Source: Methylorubrum suomiense (GTDB lineage Bacteria > Pseudomonadota > Alphaproteobacteria > Rhizobiales > Beijerinckiaceae). From it: 64,000 bases of DNA. The position numbers and the translations under genes were made by a program. Positions within the stretch are counted from its first letter, which is position 1. The number at the start of each line of letters is the position of its first letter. Where the stretch lies: NCBI RefSeq assembly GCF_022179765.1, contig NZ_BPRE01000006.1:124001-188000 (forward strand). Reading direction: 5' to 3'. A model generated the notes under the pieces. The model ran no database searches. It had not been told where the DNA came from and saw nothing but the letters and a program-made list of their open reading frames with translations. Shown one piece after another: positions 26,863-34,597 of this stretch.

Positions 26863-27776
26863 CCGATCCAAGCGAGCAACCCGTCGGCCGTCCGAAAATC
26901 CTCCAGGGCATGGACCCGCGCATCCGGCAGGGCCGCGCGGGCCATGGTGGCGAGGGCGTGGCCGGGGCCGAGTTCGATCACGCGCTCGGCGCCGAACTCG
27001 CGGCAGGCGTCGAGGCAGGCGGCCCAGTCGATGGTCTGCGCGATCTGGCGCGCCAGCTTATCGAGGCCCCGCCCCGCGGCGAACACGGGCGCCCCGTCGA
27101 GGCCGCTCAGCAGGCGCGGCGCGCCGGGGGGCGGGCGCTGCAGGCTCTCCCCAGCGAGCGCGGCGGCGAACGCCTCGGCAGCGGCCGTGAGACGCGGCGT
27201 GTGCGAGGGCGTGTGCACCGGCAGCACCACGGCGCGCTGGGCGCCGGCGGCGAGGGCCTCCGCGCAGAGTGCGTCGAGGACGGCGCGCGGGCCGCCGACG
27301 ACCCCGCTCTCCGGCGCGTTGCGGATGGCGAGATCGGCGCCATGGCGCTCCGCCAGGGTCCGGATCGTCTCGAGGGGCAGGCCGCGAATGCCCGCGAGGC
27401 CGAAGCCCTCGCCGGAGGCCGCATCCATCGCCTCGGCGCGGCGGGCGGAGAGGCGCAACACGGCCTCCGGCGCGAGACGCCCGGCGACGCCCCAGGCGGC
27501 GAGATCGCCGATGCTGTAGCCCGCCACGATCGAGCGCCCCGCGCGCGGCGCGATCACCGCCCAGGCGGCGAGCGCGGCGGTGCAGCACAGGATCTGCCCG
27601 GTGCGGTTCTCGTGCAGGCGCCCTCCGCCGGTCGCGGCGAGATCGCGCGGATCCTCGCCCCCGAGCAGCGGCCGGGCCGCCGCGAACACCGCCTGCGCCT
27701 CCGGACGCGCCTGCGTGAGGTCGAACATCGCCGGATGCTGGCCGCCCTGGCCGGAGAGGAGGAGCGCCAGGGTCAC
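26859..27776 (-). CDS. mdcH: Malonyl-CoA:ACP transacylase of malonate decarboxylase
   Basis: MdcH loads malonyl groups onto the acyl carrier subunit MdcC to start the catalytic cycle. The 305-residue FabD-like protein begins at GTG (VTLALLLSGQGGQHPAMF) and has the nucleophile motif GYSIGDLAAW and an oxyanion/arginine region LSARRAEAM. The start overlaps the mdcB stop (GTGA). The stop codon TAG is part of the palindromic repeat that follows, so the C-terminus LLAWIG may have been fixed by insertion of that element. Confidence 0.9.
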   Translation of the reverse strand: MTLALLLSGQGGQHPAMFDLTQARPEAQAVFAAARPLLGGEDPRDLAATGGGRLHENRTGQILCCTAALAAWAVIAPRAGRSIVAGYSIGDLAAWGVAGRLAPEAVLRLSARRAEAMDAASGEGFGLAGIRGLPLETIRTLAERHGADLAIRNAPESGVVGGPRAVLDALCAEALAAGAQRAVVLPVHTPSHTPRLTAAAEAFAAALAGESLQRPPPGAPRLLSGLDGAPVFAAGRGLDKLARQIAQTIDWAACLDACREFGAERVIELGPGHALATMARAALPDARVHALEDFRTADGLLAWIG

Positions 27777-28630
27777 GCCGGACGCTCCAGCCGATCGACG
27801 AACAGGGTCATGGCCAGGAGGTCGGCGGCGCCGCCGGGGCTGAGGCGACGGGCGACGAAGGCGCGGTGCAAGGCCTCCGCGCGGGTCTTCCAATCGCCGC
27901 GGGCCACACCCCCGGCCTCGATGAAGGCGGCGGCTTCCGCGCGGGCGAAGCGAGCACCGGCCTCGCCGCCGCGATGGAGCAAATTGGTGTCGTCGAGCGC
28001 GGCGATGAGGGCCAGGCAGGCCTCGACCCGGGCGGCCTCGTCGTCGCCGGGCCGGACGCGACGCCCGCGGCGCAGGGCCGGCAGGCCGACGCGGTAGAGG
28101 GTCGGGAAGCCGGCGGCGGCTTCCGCCGGCGCTCCGCCGACGCCGTACCGGCGGCGCACCCGGGCACCGGGGGCGTGCAGGAGCACCGGCCCGTCGAGGA
28201 TGGCGCGGGCGTGGCGGGTGCGCACATGGGCGCCGAGCGCCTCCGGGGTGAGGGGGTGCCCCGGCGCCCCGAGGGCTCCCGCCGCCGCGACCAGCAGGCC
28301 CAGGCCGAAGATCGCGCCGCGATGGGTGTTCACGCCGCCGGTCGCCCGTCGCATCGCGGCCTCCGCGTCGAGACCGATGCGGCGCAGGCCCTCCATGCCG
28401 ACGCCCCGTGCTCCGGCCTGGGCGAGGGCGGCGAAATGCGGTTCGAGCGCCGCCGCGCTCGCCGCGAAGGTGGCGGCGTCCATGTCGGTGTGACTGCCGC
28501 TATCGACAGGGCTGACGAGACCCGGCTTCGGATAGGTGTCGAGTTCGAGCCGCAAGGCTTTAACCGCGAAGCGGGCGAGGGCGGCCGGGTCGCAGAGGGC
28601 GGGTTCGGGGTGGGCGGGGAGGGCGCTCAT
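27773..28630 (-). CDS. mdcB: Triphosphoribosyl-dephospho-CoA synthase
   Basis: MdcB makes 2'-(5''-triphosphoribosyl)-3'-dephospho-CoA, the precursor of the prosthetic group of MdcC. The 285-residue CitG-like protein has LRLELDTYPKPGLVSPVDSG near residue 30 and TGGVNTHRGAIFGLG near residue 95, both typical of the family. The ATG overlaps the mdcG stop (ATGA) and its end overlaps mdcH, so the G-B-H group is translationally coupled. Confidence 0.92.
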   Translation of the reverse strand: MSALPAHPEPALCDPAALARFAVKALRLELDTYPKPGLVSPVDSGSHTDMDAATFAASAAALEPHFAALAQAGARGVGMEGLRRIGLDAEAAMRRATGGVNTHRGAIFGLGLLVAAAGALGAPGHPLTPEALGAHVRTRHARAILDGPVLLHAPGARVRRRYGVGGAPAEAAAGFPTLYRVGLPALRRGRRVRPGDDEAARVEACLALIAALDDTNLLHRGGEAGARFARAEAAAFIEAGGVARGDWKTRAEALHRAFVARRLSPGGAADLLAMTLFVDRLERPA

Positions 28631-29613
28631 GGTGGCGTGCGCTCTGGCGAAGCGACCTCGCACAGAAGCGATGCTTCGATCTCTCCCATCCCCGCCCTCA
28701 TCCTGAGGTGCTCCGCGAAGCGGAGCCCCGAAGGAGGGCTCCCGATGTCTCCGTGATCTCTGGAGCCCTCCTTCGAGGCTGCTTCGCAGCACCTCGGGAT
28801 GAGGGGGTTTGATGGGACGAGCCCTTCGGGCAGGCTCGGAGACAGCCCCGCGGACCGCATCTCCAGCCGATCGCGATATTTGACCAGCACGGATCCGGCG
28901 CCGGCCCCATGCCACTCCCGCCACTGCACCCCACCGCCATCGGCCAGGACGATCTCCCCGTCGATGACCATCGGTGCCGCCGCAGCCAGGGTGGCGAGCG
29001 CATCGAGGAATGTGTCCGGCAGCAGTCCCGCGAGCGGCCAGAGCAAGTCGAGATCCGAGGTCGACGTGAGGTAGGGGAGGCCGGTCAGCGCCTGCCAGAG
29101 CAGGGCGCCGAAGGGGCGCGGGACGAGGCCGTGGCGGGCGCCGAGGGCGACCAGCGCGTCGAGGGTCGAGTGCCACGCAAGCGGGGCGGCGGTGCGGGCT
29201 TCGGCCAGACTCGGCGCCGGGCACGGGGCGAGAACGTCCACGGGCAGAAGGACACCGACGCGGCGCTTGCCGAGGGCCGGCGGCAGCGGCAGGCCGAGCG
29301 GCACCCGCGCCCGATCCTCGCCGGGCGAGAAGCGGCGCACGATCAACGGCCACCCGGCCTCGGCCCAACCGGCAAGGATCGGCACGCCCGCGAGATCGGG
29401 GCGATCGGCGAGGAGAGTGGCCCAAGCGGCGGGATCGACCCGGACGAGAGCGTGTCGACGAAGGCCCAGGACGTCGATCTGTTCCGCACCCTCATCCCGA
29501 GATGCGAAGCGAAGCGTCGCCTTGAAGGAGGGCTCCGGCCCATCGCGCGATCCCTGGAGGCCTCCTTCGAGGCTGCGTTGCGGCTCCTCAAGGTGAGGGT
29601 GCGAGTTGGACAT
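28627..29613 (-). CDS. mdcG: Phosphoribosyl-dephospho-CoA transferase MdcG with repeat-encoded ends
   Basis: MdcG attaches the dephospho-CoA-derived group to the acyl carrier MdcC. The conserved body (about residues 46-265) begins with VLGLRRHALVRVDPAAW and contains the nucleotidyltransferase Asp motif SDLDLL (186-191). Unusually, residues 5-42 and about 269-307 are encoded by two copies of the roughly 110-bp repeat (29489-29601 and 28694-28807), so both termini are repeat-derived. No ATG, GTG or TTG in frame lies between the repeat and the conserved body, so translation most likely starts at ATG 29613, 4 bases after the mdcE stop. The stop overlaps mdcB. Confidence 0.85.
   Translation of the reverse strand: MSNSHPHLEEPQRSLEGGLQGSRDGPEPSFKATLRFASRDEGAEQIDVLGLRRHALVRVDPAAWATLLADRPDLAGVPILAGWAEAGWPLIVRRFSPGEDRARVPLGLPLPPALGKRRVGVLLPVDVLAPCPAPSLAEARTAAPLAWHSTLDALVALGARHGLVPRPFGALLWQALTGLPYLTSTSDLDLLWPLAGLLPDTFLDALATLAAAAPMVIDGEIVLADGGGVQWREWHGAGAGSVLVKYRDRLEMRSAGLSPSLPEGLVPSNPLIPRCCEAASKEGSRDHGDIGSPPSGLRFAEHLRMRAGMGEIEASLLCEVASPERTPP
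28694..28807. repeat. 110-bp imperfect palindrome, copy R1 (inside mdcG 3' part)
   Basis: Starts CCCTCATCCTGAGGTGC and ends GCACCTCGGGATGAGGG, with inner arms GGAGGGCTCC and GGAGCCCTCC, so it can fold into one long hairpin. It lies inside the mdcG reading frame and encodes the C-terminal extension. Copies R2 and R3 are in the same operon. Confidence 0.8.
29489..29601. repeat. 110-bp imperfect palindrome, copy R2 (inside mdcG 5' part)
   Basis: Starts CCCTCATCCCGAGATGCGAA and ends CTCAAGGTGAGGG, with inner GGAGGGCTCC and GGAGGCCTCC arms. More diverged than R1 and R3. It begins four codons after the mdcG start and is read in frame. Confidence 0.8.
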
Positions 29614-29617
29614 GCGG

Positions 29618-30358
29618 TCAGGTACCGCGAGCCTGCGACACCACCCGCTCGGCGATGACCTGCGCCACCGGGCGCCCGCCGCGCTCGCGGCCGAGGCGGT
29701 CGCGGATATCCCCCGGAGGCAGATCGGCGATCAGCGCGCGCAGCTGCGCATCGAGGGGCTGCCCGGGGTCGAGCACGACGTGCACCGCCCCCGTCGCCAC
29801 CATGTTATCGAGACCCGGCGCGAAGACGGGGGTCGAGGCCGCCATGGCCTCCAGTTTCTCCAGCGGCAGCTTGGTGACGCGGGCGACCGAGGGCAGATCC
29901 ATCACGCTCGGATCCGCCCCCGGCAGGGCGGCGAGCACGCGGGTCGCGAGGGCCGTCGCGATGAAGGCGCCGGCCGCCGAGTGGCCGTAGATCAATCCCA
30001 CGGTCGGGTGGCCGAGGTGATCGGCGAGCAGCAGCGCCTTCGCCAGATGCGCGAGACACTCGTTCAATCCCAGAAGTTCGTCGCGCCGGCTCATCCGCTG
30101 GCTGTCGGAATCGACCGCGACCAGGATCGGCGCCCGGGAACCCGAGCTTTCGCCGGCCTTCACCGCGTCGAGCACGGCGCGGGAGAGCATCAGCGCGCCC
30201 TCGACGCCGAGCGCGGTGTCGCCGTCGATCCCGACGACGACGAGGCGGCCGTCGCCGAACGGACCCTCTCCGGTGATCAGGCCCTCCGCCACCGTCACGG
30301 CATGGCCGGCGGGGAACAGGGCGGCGAGGATGGCGTCGAGCGGCATCTTAGCGGGCAT
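29618..30358 (-). CDS. mdcE: Malonate decarboxylase gamma subunit
   Basis: MdcE pairs with MdcD to decarboxylate malonyl-S-ACP to acetyl-S-ACP. The 246-residue carboxyltransferase-fold protein contains GIDGDTALGVEGALMLSRAV, VAVDSDSQRMSRRDELLGLN and YGHSAAGAFIATAL, all typical of the gamma subunit. The ATG at 30358 has a GGAGG sequence nine bases upstream, inside mdcD, giving an 11-base overlap; ATG 30346, one base after the mdcD stop, is the alternative. Confidence 0.92.
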   Translation of the reverse strand: MPAKMPLDAILAALFPAGHAVTVAEGLITGEGPFGDGRLVVVGIDGDTALGVEGALMLSRAVLDAVKAGESSGSRAPILVAVDSDSQRMSRRDELLGLNECLAHLAKALLLADHLGHPTVGLIYGHSAAGAFIATALATRVLAALPGADPSVMDLPSVARVTKLPLEKLEAMAASTPVFAPGLDNMVATGAVHVVLDPGQPLDAQLRALIADLPPGDIRDRLGRERGGRPVAQVIAERVVSQARGT

Positions 30359-31274
30359 CGTGCGAAGCCTCCGGCACGCCGGCCACCGTCTCGGCGAAGG
30401 CGGCATCGGTCATGGCGGGGACGGCGTCGGGGTCGTTGACCCCGAGCCGCACCCAGATCTCGGCTCCGTCCCGGCACGCACCGAAACGGGCGAGGCGCGC
30501 TTCGAGCCGCGCCTGCTCGGCCTCCAGCGTCGCCAGATCGAAGGCGGGCGCCCGGTCGATCAGGGCGAGGGCGGCCTGACGGAACGCCGCGACCGTGTCG
30601 GCGACATAGGCATCGGCGCCGCCGGTGAGGCGACGGTGCTTCCCGCCCATGGTGCGCCACACGAGGGCCCGGTCGCGGGAATCGAACTCCTCCGCGCCCT
30701 TGTTGGTCTCGATCACCTCGGGGCCCGAGACCGAGATGCGGCCCCCTTCCGAGACGGCGAGCCGGGCGCAGGTGCCGGCGATGAGGCCGCCGCCGCCATA
30801 GGCCCCGGCCCGCCCACCGATCAGGCCGATCACCGGAATCCCCGCGGCGCGGACCTCCGCGATCGCCCGCATCGCCTCGGCGATGGCGGTCTCGCCGGCA
30901 TTGGCCTCCTGCAGCCGCACGCCGCCGGTGTCGAACAGGATCAGGACAGCCGCGGGCGTCACCGCCCCGGCGGCGCGCAACAGGCCGACGAGCTTGGCGC
31001 CGTGCACCTCGCCGAAGGCCCCGCCCATGAAGCGGCCCTCCTGCGCGGCGACCAGAACCGGCCTGCCGTCGAGGCGCCCCCGGCCGACGACGATGCCGTC
31101 GTCGAAGGCGCGCGGCAGCTCGAACAGCGGCAGGTGCGGACTCATCGCCCGTTCGGCCGGACCGACGAATTCCTGGAACGTGTCCGCGTCGAGAAAGGCG
31201 GCGACGCGCTGGCGGGCGGAGGCCTCGTACCAGCTCAGCCGCGTCGGGTCGGCAGAAGCCGAAGTCACGGCCAT
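30348..31274 (-). CDS. mdcD: Malonate decarboxylase beta subunit
   Basis: MdcD is the beta subunit of the malonyl-S-ACP decarboxylase. The 308-residue protein has the crotonase/carboxyltransferase fold, with VLILFDTGGVRLQEANAGE and GLIGGRAGAYGGGGLIAGT forming the oxyanion region. The start follows the mdcC stop by one base (TGAGATG). Confidence 0.93.
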   Translation of the reverse strand: MAVTSASADPTRLSWYEASARQRVAAFLDADTFQEFVGPAERAMSPHLPLFELPRAFDDGIVVGRGRLDGRPVLVAAQEGRFMGGAFGEVHGAKLVGLLRAAGAVTPAAVLILFDTGGVRLQEANAGETAIAEAMRAIAEVRAAGIPVIGLIGGRAGAYGGGGLIAGTCARLAVSEGGRISVSGPEVIETNKGAEEFDSRDRALVWRTMGGKHRRLTGGADAYVADTVAAFRQAALALIDRAPAFDLATLEAEQARLEARLARFGACRDGAEIWVRLGVNDPDAVPAMTDAAFAETVAGVPEASHDAR

Positions 31275-31275
31275 C

Positions 31276-31584
31276 TCAGTCCTCCATCAGGCGCACGCCC
31301 TGGAGCAGGCGCAGGGACACGGTGTCGGGGCGGGCGCCGCCGTCGTTGACGCTGATGCGCAGCCCCCCCGGCTGGGCACGGGCGACGAAATCGGCCACCA
31401 CCGCCTCCCAGACGTCGCCGTAACCGTTGATCGCGGTCTCGATCGCGATCTCGCAGGCATCCGGCGCCAGGACGCGCTCCAGCAACACTTCGAGATTGCC
31501 CGAGGCCACGACGCCGATGATCGCCTCGCGCTTCGTGCCGGGAAGGGCCTTCTGGGTCGTGTGGCGGAAGGTCAGGGATTCCAT
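31276..31584 (-). CDS. mdcC: Malonate decarboxylase acyl carrier protein
   Basis: The 102-residue delta subunit carries the 2'-(5''-phosphoribosyl)-3'-dephospho-CoA group. By comparison with known MdcC, the attachment site is Ser28 in VVASGNLEVLLE. The C-terminal NDGGARPDTVSLRL is also family-typical. It is separated from mdcA by about 180 bases that contain repeat R3, while all following genes are tightly coupled. Confidence 0.92.
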   Translation of the reverse strand: MESLTFRHTTQKALPGTKREAIIGVVASGNLEVLLERVLAPDACEIAIETAINGYGDVWEAVVADFVARAQPGGLRISVNDGGARPDTVSLRLLQGVRLMED

Positions 31585-31621
31585 CGGGGCTCCGAGAGAA
31601 CGTTGTTCGATCCGAACAGAT

Positions 31622-31738
31622 CACCTCATCCTGAGGTGCGTAGCCAAAGGCGGAGCCTCGAAGGAGGACTCCAGTGCGCTCGACGATCCCTGGAGCCCTC
31701 CTTCGAGGCCGCTTCGCGGCACCTCAGGATGAGGGGGG
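31622..31738. repeat. 110-bp imperfect palindrome, copy R3 (between mdcA and mdcC)
   Basis: Starts ACCTCATCCTGAGGTGCG and ends GCACCTCAGGATGAGG, with inner arms GGAGGACTCC and GGAGCCCTCC. The outer arms are complementary over about 16 bases, so the transcript can form a long hairpin between mdcA and mdcC. The closest relative is R1. Confidence 0.82.
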
Positions 31739-31766
31739 AGGGTGGGGCCAGGGGTGGCATGAGGGC

Positions 31767-33413
31767 TCACCAGTTCCGGAACTTCGCGGGCGGCTCGTAG
31801 AGGCCGCCCGACCAGTGAACCAAGTCCTTGATCGAGCGCGCGGCGAGCAGCGAACGGTCGGCGTCGAGCGGCGAGATGCCGAGATCCTCCGGCCGCCGGA
31901 TCACGCCGCGGGCGCGCAGCGCCTCGACCTTGGCCCGATCGCGGCCCCGGCCGATCTCGGTGTAACCGGCGATGCCGCGGATCGCCTGCTCGCGCTCGTC
32001 GGCGTCGCGGCAGAGAAGAAGGTTGGCGATACCCTCTTCCGTGACGATGTGGGTCACGTCGTCGGCGTAGATCATGACGGGGGCGAGTTCGAGACCGGTC
32101 TTGCGCGCCAGCTCCATCGCGTCGAGCCGCTCGACGAAGGTCGGCACCAATCCCTCGCCGAAGGTCTCGACGAGCTGCACCACGAGTTTGCGCCCGCGCA
32201 TCAGCGCCGGATCGCCCACGATCTGCGCCTCCCGCCCGGCCTTCATCCAGGTCTCGGACGGGTGGCGGCGCCCGTGCGGGTCCGAGCCCATGTTCGGCGC
32301 ACCGCCGAAGCCCGCCACCCGCGACTGGGTCACGGTGGAGGAATGGCCCATCAGGTCGATCTGCAGCGTCGCGCCGATGAACATGTCGCAGGCATAGAGC
32401 CCGGCCGTCTGGCAGAAGGCGCGGTTCGAGCGCAGGGACCCGTCGGAGCCCGTGAAGAACACGTCGGGCCGCTCGCGGATGTAGCGGTCCATGCCGACTT
32501 CCGAACCGAAGCAGTGAACCTGCGTCACCCAGCCCGACTCGATCGCCGGGATCAGGGTCGGATGCGGGTTGAGCGCCCAATGGGTCGCGATCTGACCCTT
32601 GAGCCCCAAACGCTCGCCATAGGTCGGCAACAGCAGCTCGATCGCCGCCGTGCCGAAGCCGATGCCGTGATTGAGGCGGCGCACGCCGTACTCGGCATAG
32701 ATGCCCTTGATCGCCATCATGGCGATGAGGATCTGCGTCTCCGTCATCGCCGCCGGATCGCGGGTGAAGAGCGGCTCGACGTAGAACGGCCTGTCGGCCT
32801 CCACCACGAAATCGATGCGGTCGCCGGGGATGTCGACCCGGGGCACCCGTTCGACGATCTCGTTGACCTGGGCGATGACGAGCCCGTTCTTGAAATGGGT
32901 CGCCTCGACGACGGTGGGCGTGTCCTCGGTGTTGGGGCCGGTATAGAGGTTGCCGTCGCGGTCCGCCGAGACGCCCGCGATCAGCGCGACATGCGGCGTC
33001 AGATCGACGAAGTAGCGGGCGAAGAGCTCGAGATAGGTGTGCACCGCGCCGAGCGCGATCTGGCCGCCGTAGAGCATGCGGGCGATGCGCGCCCCTTGCG
33101 GGCCCGAATACGAGTAGTCGAGGCGGCGCGCCACGCCGGTCTCGAACACATCGAGATGCTCGGGCAGCACGATGCCCGACTGGACCATGTGCAGATCGTG
33201 GATACGGGCCGGGTCACAGGCCGCCAGGCCGCGGGCGAGACAATCGGCCTGCTTCTGGTTGTCGCCCTCCAGGCAGACCCGATCGCCGGGGCGCAGAACC
33301 GCTTCGAGCAGGTCGGTGACGGATCCGGCCGCGACGACCTTGCCGTCGGCGAAGGCTCGGCCCGCCTCAAGGCGCGCATCCCGCGCCGCCCGCTCGTTCC
33401 GCCACGCCACCAT
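31767..33413 (-). CDS. mdcA: Malonate decarboxylase alpha subunit (acetyl-S-ACP:malonate ACP transferase)
   Basis: MdcA exchanges acetyl for malonyl on MdcC, regenerating malonyl-S-ACP. The 548-residue protein is a CoA-transferase-like enzyme; conserved-looking stretches include KVVLEGDNQKQADCLA-type sequence (CLEGDNQKQADCLA), DLHMVQSGIVLPEHLDVFE and GFGGAPNMGSDPHGRRHPS. ATG 33413 is preferred to a longer frame from 33470. It is the first gene of the operon and divergent from a GntR regulator. Confidence 0.94.
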   Translation of the reverse strand: MVAWRNERAARDARLEAGRAFADGKVVAAGSVTDLLEAVLRPGDRVCLEGDNQKQADCLARGLAACDPARIHDLHMVQSGIVLPEHLDVFETGVARRLDYSYSGPQGARIARMLYGGQIALGAVHTYLELFARYFVDLTPHVALIAGVSADRDGNLYTGPNTEDTPTVVEATHFKNGLVIAQVNEIVERVPRVDIPGDRIDFVVEADRPFYVEPLFTRDPAAMTETQILIAMMAIKGIYAEYGVRRLNHGIGFGTAAIELLLPTYGERLGLKGQIATHWALNPHPTLIPAIESGWVTQVHCFGSEVGMDRYIRERPDVFFTGSDGSLRSNRAFCQTAGLYACDMFIGATLQIDLMGHSSTVTQSRVAGFGGAPNMGSDPHGRRHPSETWMKAGREAQIVGDPALMRGRKLVVQLVETFGEGLVPTFVERLDAMELARKTGLELAPVMIYADDVTHIVTEEGIANLLLCRDADEREQAIRGIAGYTEIGRGRDRAKVEALRARGVIRRPEDLGISPLDADRSLLAARSIKDLVHWSGGLYEPPAKFRNW

Positions 33414-33564
33414 CGGCCTCGCCTCGCGTATACAAAACCGGCGACGATTGCCCTTTTTGGGGTTGATCACCGTGATCGACCGTCAAACTGTATCTCGTGT
33501 TGCGGCCTGTCAATCACCATGCATACTGAATGCGAAACAGAATGCGCCCGGCGGAGGGATGTGC
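33414..33564. promoter_or_regulatory. Divergent control region of mdcA and the GntR regulator
   Basis: Holds a GTATAC-centred site (33428-33433) in the context CGTATACAAAA, similar to the TTGTATACAA-type operators reported for MdcY/MatR regulators, 15 bases before the mdcA start. A perfect palindrome GATCAC-C-GTGATC lies at 33465-33477, and GCAT/ATGC half sites at 33521-33533. Any of these could be the regulator's binding site. Confidence 0.55.
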
Positions 33565-34248
33565 ATGGACGCGGGGGAGGGTGCGGAAGCGCGCGGTCTG
33601 ATCTCGGATCGCATCCGCACGGCTTTGGCCGACGCCATCACGGGCGGCATCCTGTCCGCCGGTACGGCGCTCGACGAGCAGGAACTCGCCGACCGCTTCG
33701 GCGCCTCGCGCACCCCCGTGCGGGAAGCCCTGCGCCAACTCGCCTTCGCCGGCCTCGTCGAGCTGCGCCCGCGCCGGGGCGGCGTGGTGGCTCGCACGAC
33801 GCCCGAACGCATCGCCGAGATGTTCGAGACGACCGCCGAGATCGAGGCGATGTGCGCCCGGCTCGCGACCTACCGGATCACGCCGCTGGAGCGCAGCCGC
33901 CTGATCGACCTGCACGAGGCCTCCGCCGCGATGGTCGCGGCGGGGGATGTCGAGGCCTATGACGGGTTCAACCGCGCCTTCCACGAGACGCTCTACGCGG
34001 CAACCCATAACGGCTTCCTCGCCGAACAGGCCCTCGCCATCCGCGAGCGGCTCGCCGCGTTCCGCCGCACGCAGCTGCGCCAGCCGAACCGCATCGACGC
34101 GTCGCGCGCCGAGCATGGCGCGATCCTCGCGGCCATGGCCGAGGGCGACGGTGAGGCCGCCGCCCGGCGGATGCGGGCGCATATGCTCAACGCTTCGAGC
34201 GCGCTCGGGCGTTACATCGCCGGGCAGGGCGAGCCGCGGGACGGCTAG
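33565..34248 (+). CDS. GntR-family (FadR/FCD) regulator, probable mdc repressor
   Basis: A 227-residue regulator with an N-terminal winged helix (LADRFGASRTPVREALRQLA, about residues 40-60, the GntR signature) and a C-terminal FCD ligand-binding domain with the usual Asp/His metal ligands (FNRAFHETLY and AEHGAILAAMAEGD). Start ATG 33565 is preferred to 33559 because GGAGG lies seven bases before it. Divergent from mdcA, it occupies the place of MdcY/MatR regulators that respond to malonate. Confidence 0.85.
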   Translation: MDAGEGAEARGLISDRIRTALADAITGGILSAGTALDEQELADRFGASRTPVREALRQLAFAGLVELRPRRGGVVARTTPERIAEMFETTAEIEAMCARLATYRITPLERSRLIDLHEASAAMVAAGDVEAYDGFNRAFHETLYAATHNGFLAEQALAIRERLAAFRRTQLRQPNRIDASRAEHGAILAAMAEGDGEAAARRMRAHMLNASSALGRYIAGQGEPRDG

Positions 34249-34469
34249 ATGAGAGCGTGCCGCTCCTGCATCTGCACGACCCAGCCGATCGTCTCATCCC
34301 GGACATCGCCCTGAGACGGCCCAACCCACCGCGATGCCGGCAAAAAAGTCACACCAATGTTTTGGCACCTGTGGACGGCAAGACGAGGCTTGTCTTCGTC
34401 AATCGCTGCATACACGCTCCCATCATTGAATCGTATTTTAGCCCTGCATCGACAGCAAACATCTTGCAC
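34245..34469 (-). CDS. Possible small protein of unknown function
   Basis: A 74-codon GTG-started frame with a balanced amino acid composition (CCRCRAKIRFNDGSVYAAID, then RWVGPSQGDVRDETIGWVVQ) unlike the Arg/Pro-rich false frames around it, in DNA of lower GC content. It has two Cys-rich turns near the N-terminus. It overlaps the end of the GntR gene by four bases on the other strand. No family is recognised; it may be spurious. Confidence 0.25.
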   Translation of the reverse strand: MQDVCCRCRAKIRFNDGSVYAAIDEDKPRLAVHRCQNIGVTFLPASRWVGPSQGDVRDETIGWVVQMQERHALI

Positions 34470-34597
34470 TTTCGCTGTGCAGATATCCCCTGGATCGCTC
34501 GAATGCCGTGCAAGCCGGTGGATCGGGCAGCCGGGTACGCTGTGGCACGGGCGCGCTCGGGGCGGCGGGGATGCCGAACCCGAATGGGGGCGGGCGG
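34249..34597. other. Intergenic region upstream of the porin gene
   Basis: About 350 bases, clearly AT-richer than the surroundings (for example TCATTGAATCGTATTTTAGC near 34423). Apart from the uncertain minus-strand frame it holds no convincing gene. It probably contains the porin promoter and a long leader. Confidence 0.45.

Noticed and set aside
28690..31740. CRISPR array or insertion sequence in the mdc operon
   Set aside because: The three repeats are palindromic, about 110 bp long and 0.8-2.1 kb apart with genes between them; there is no regular spacing, no cas gene and no transposase.
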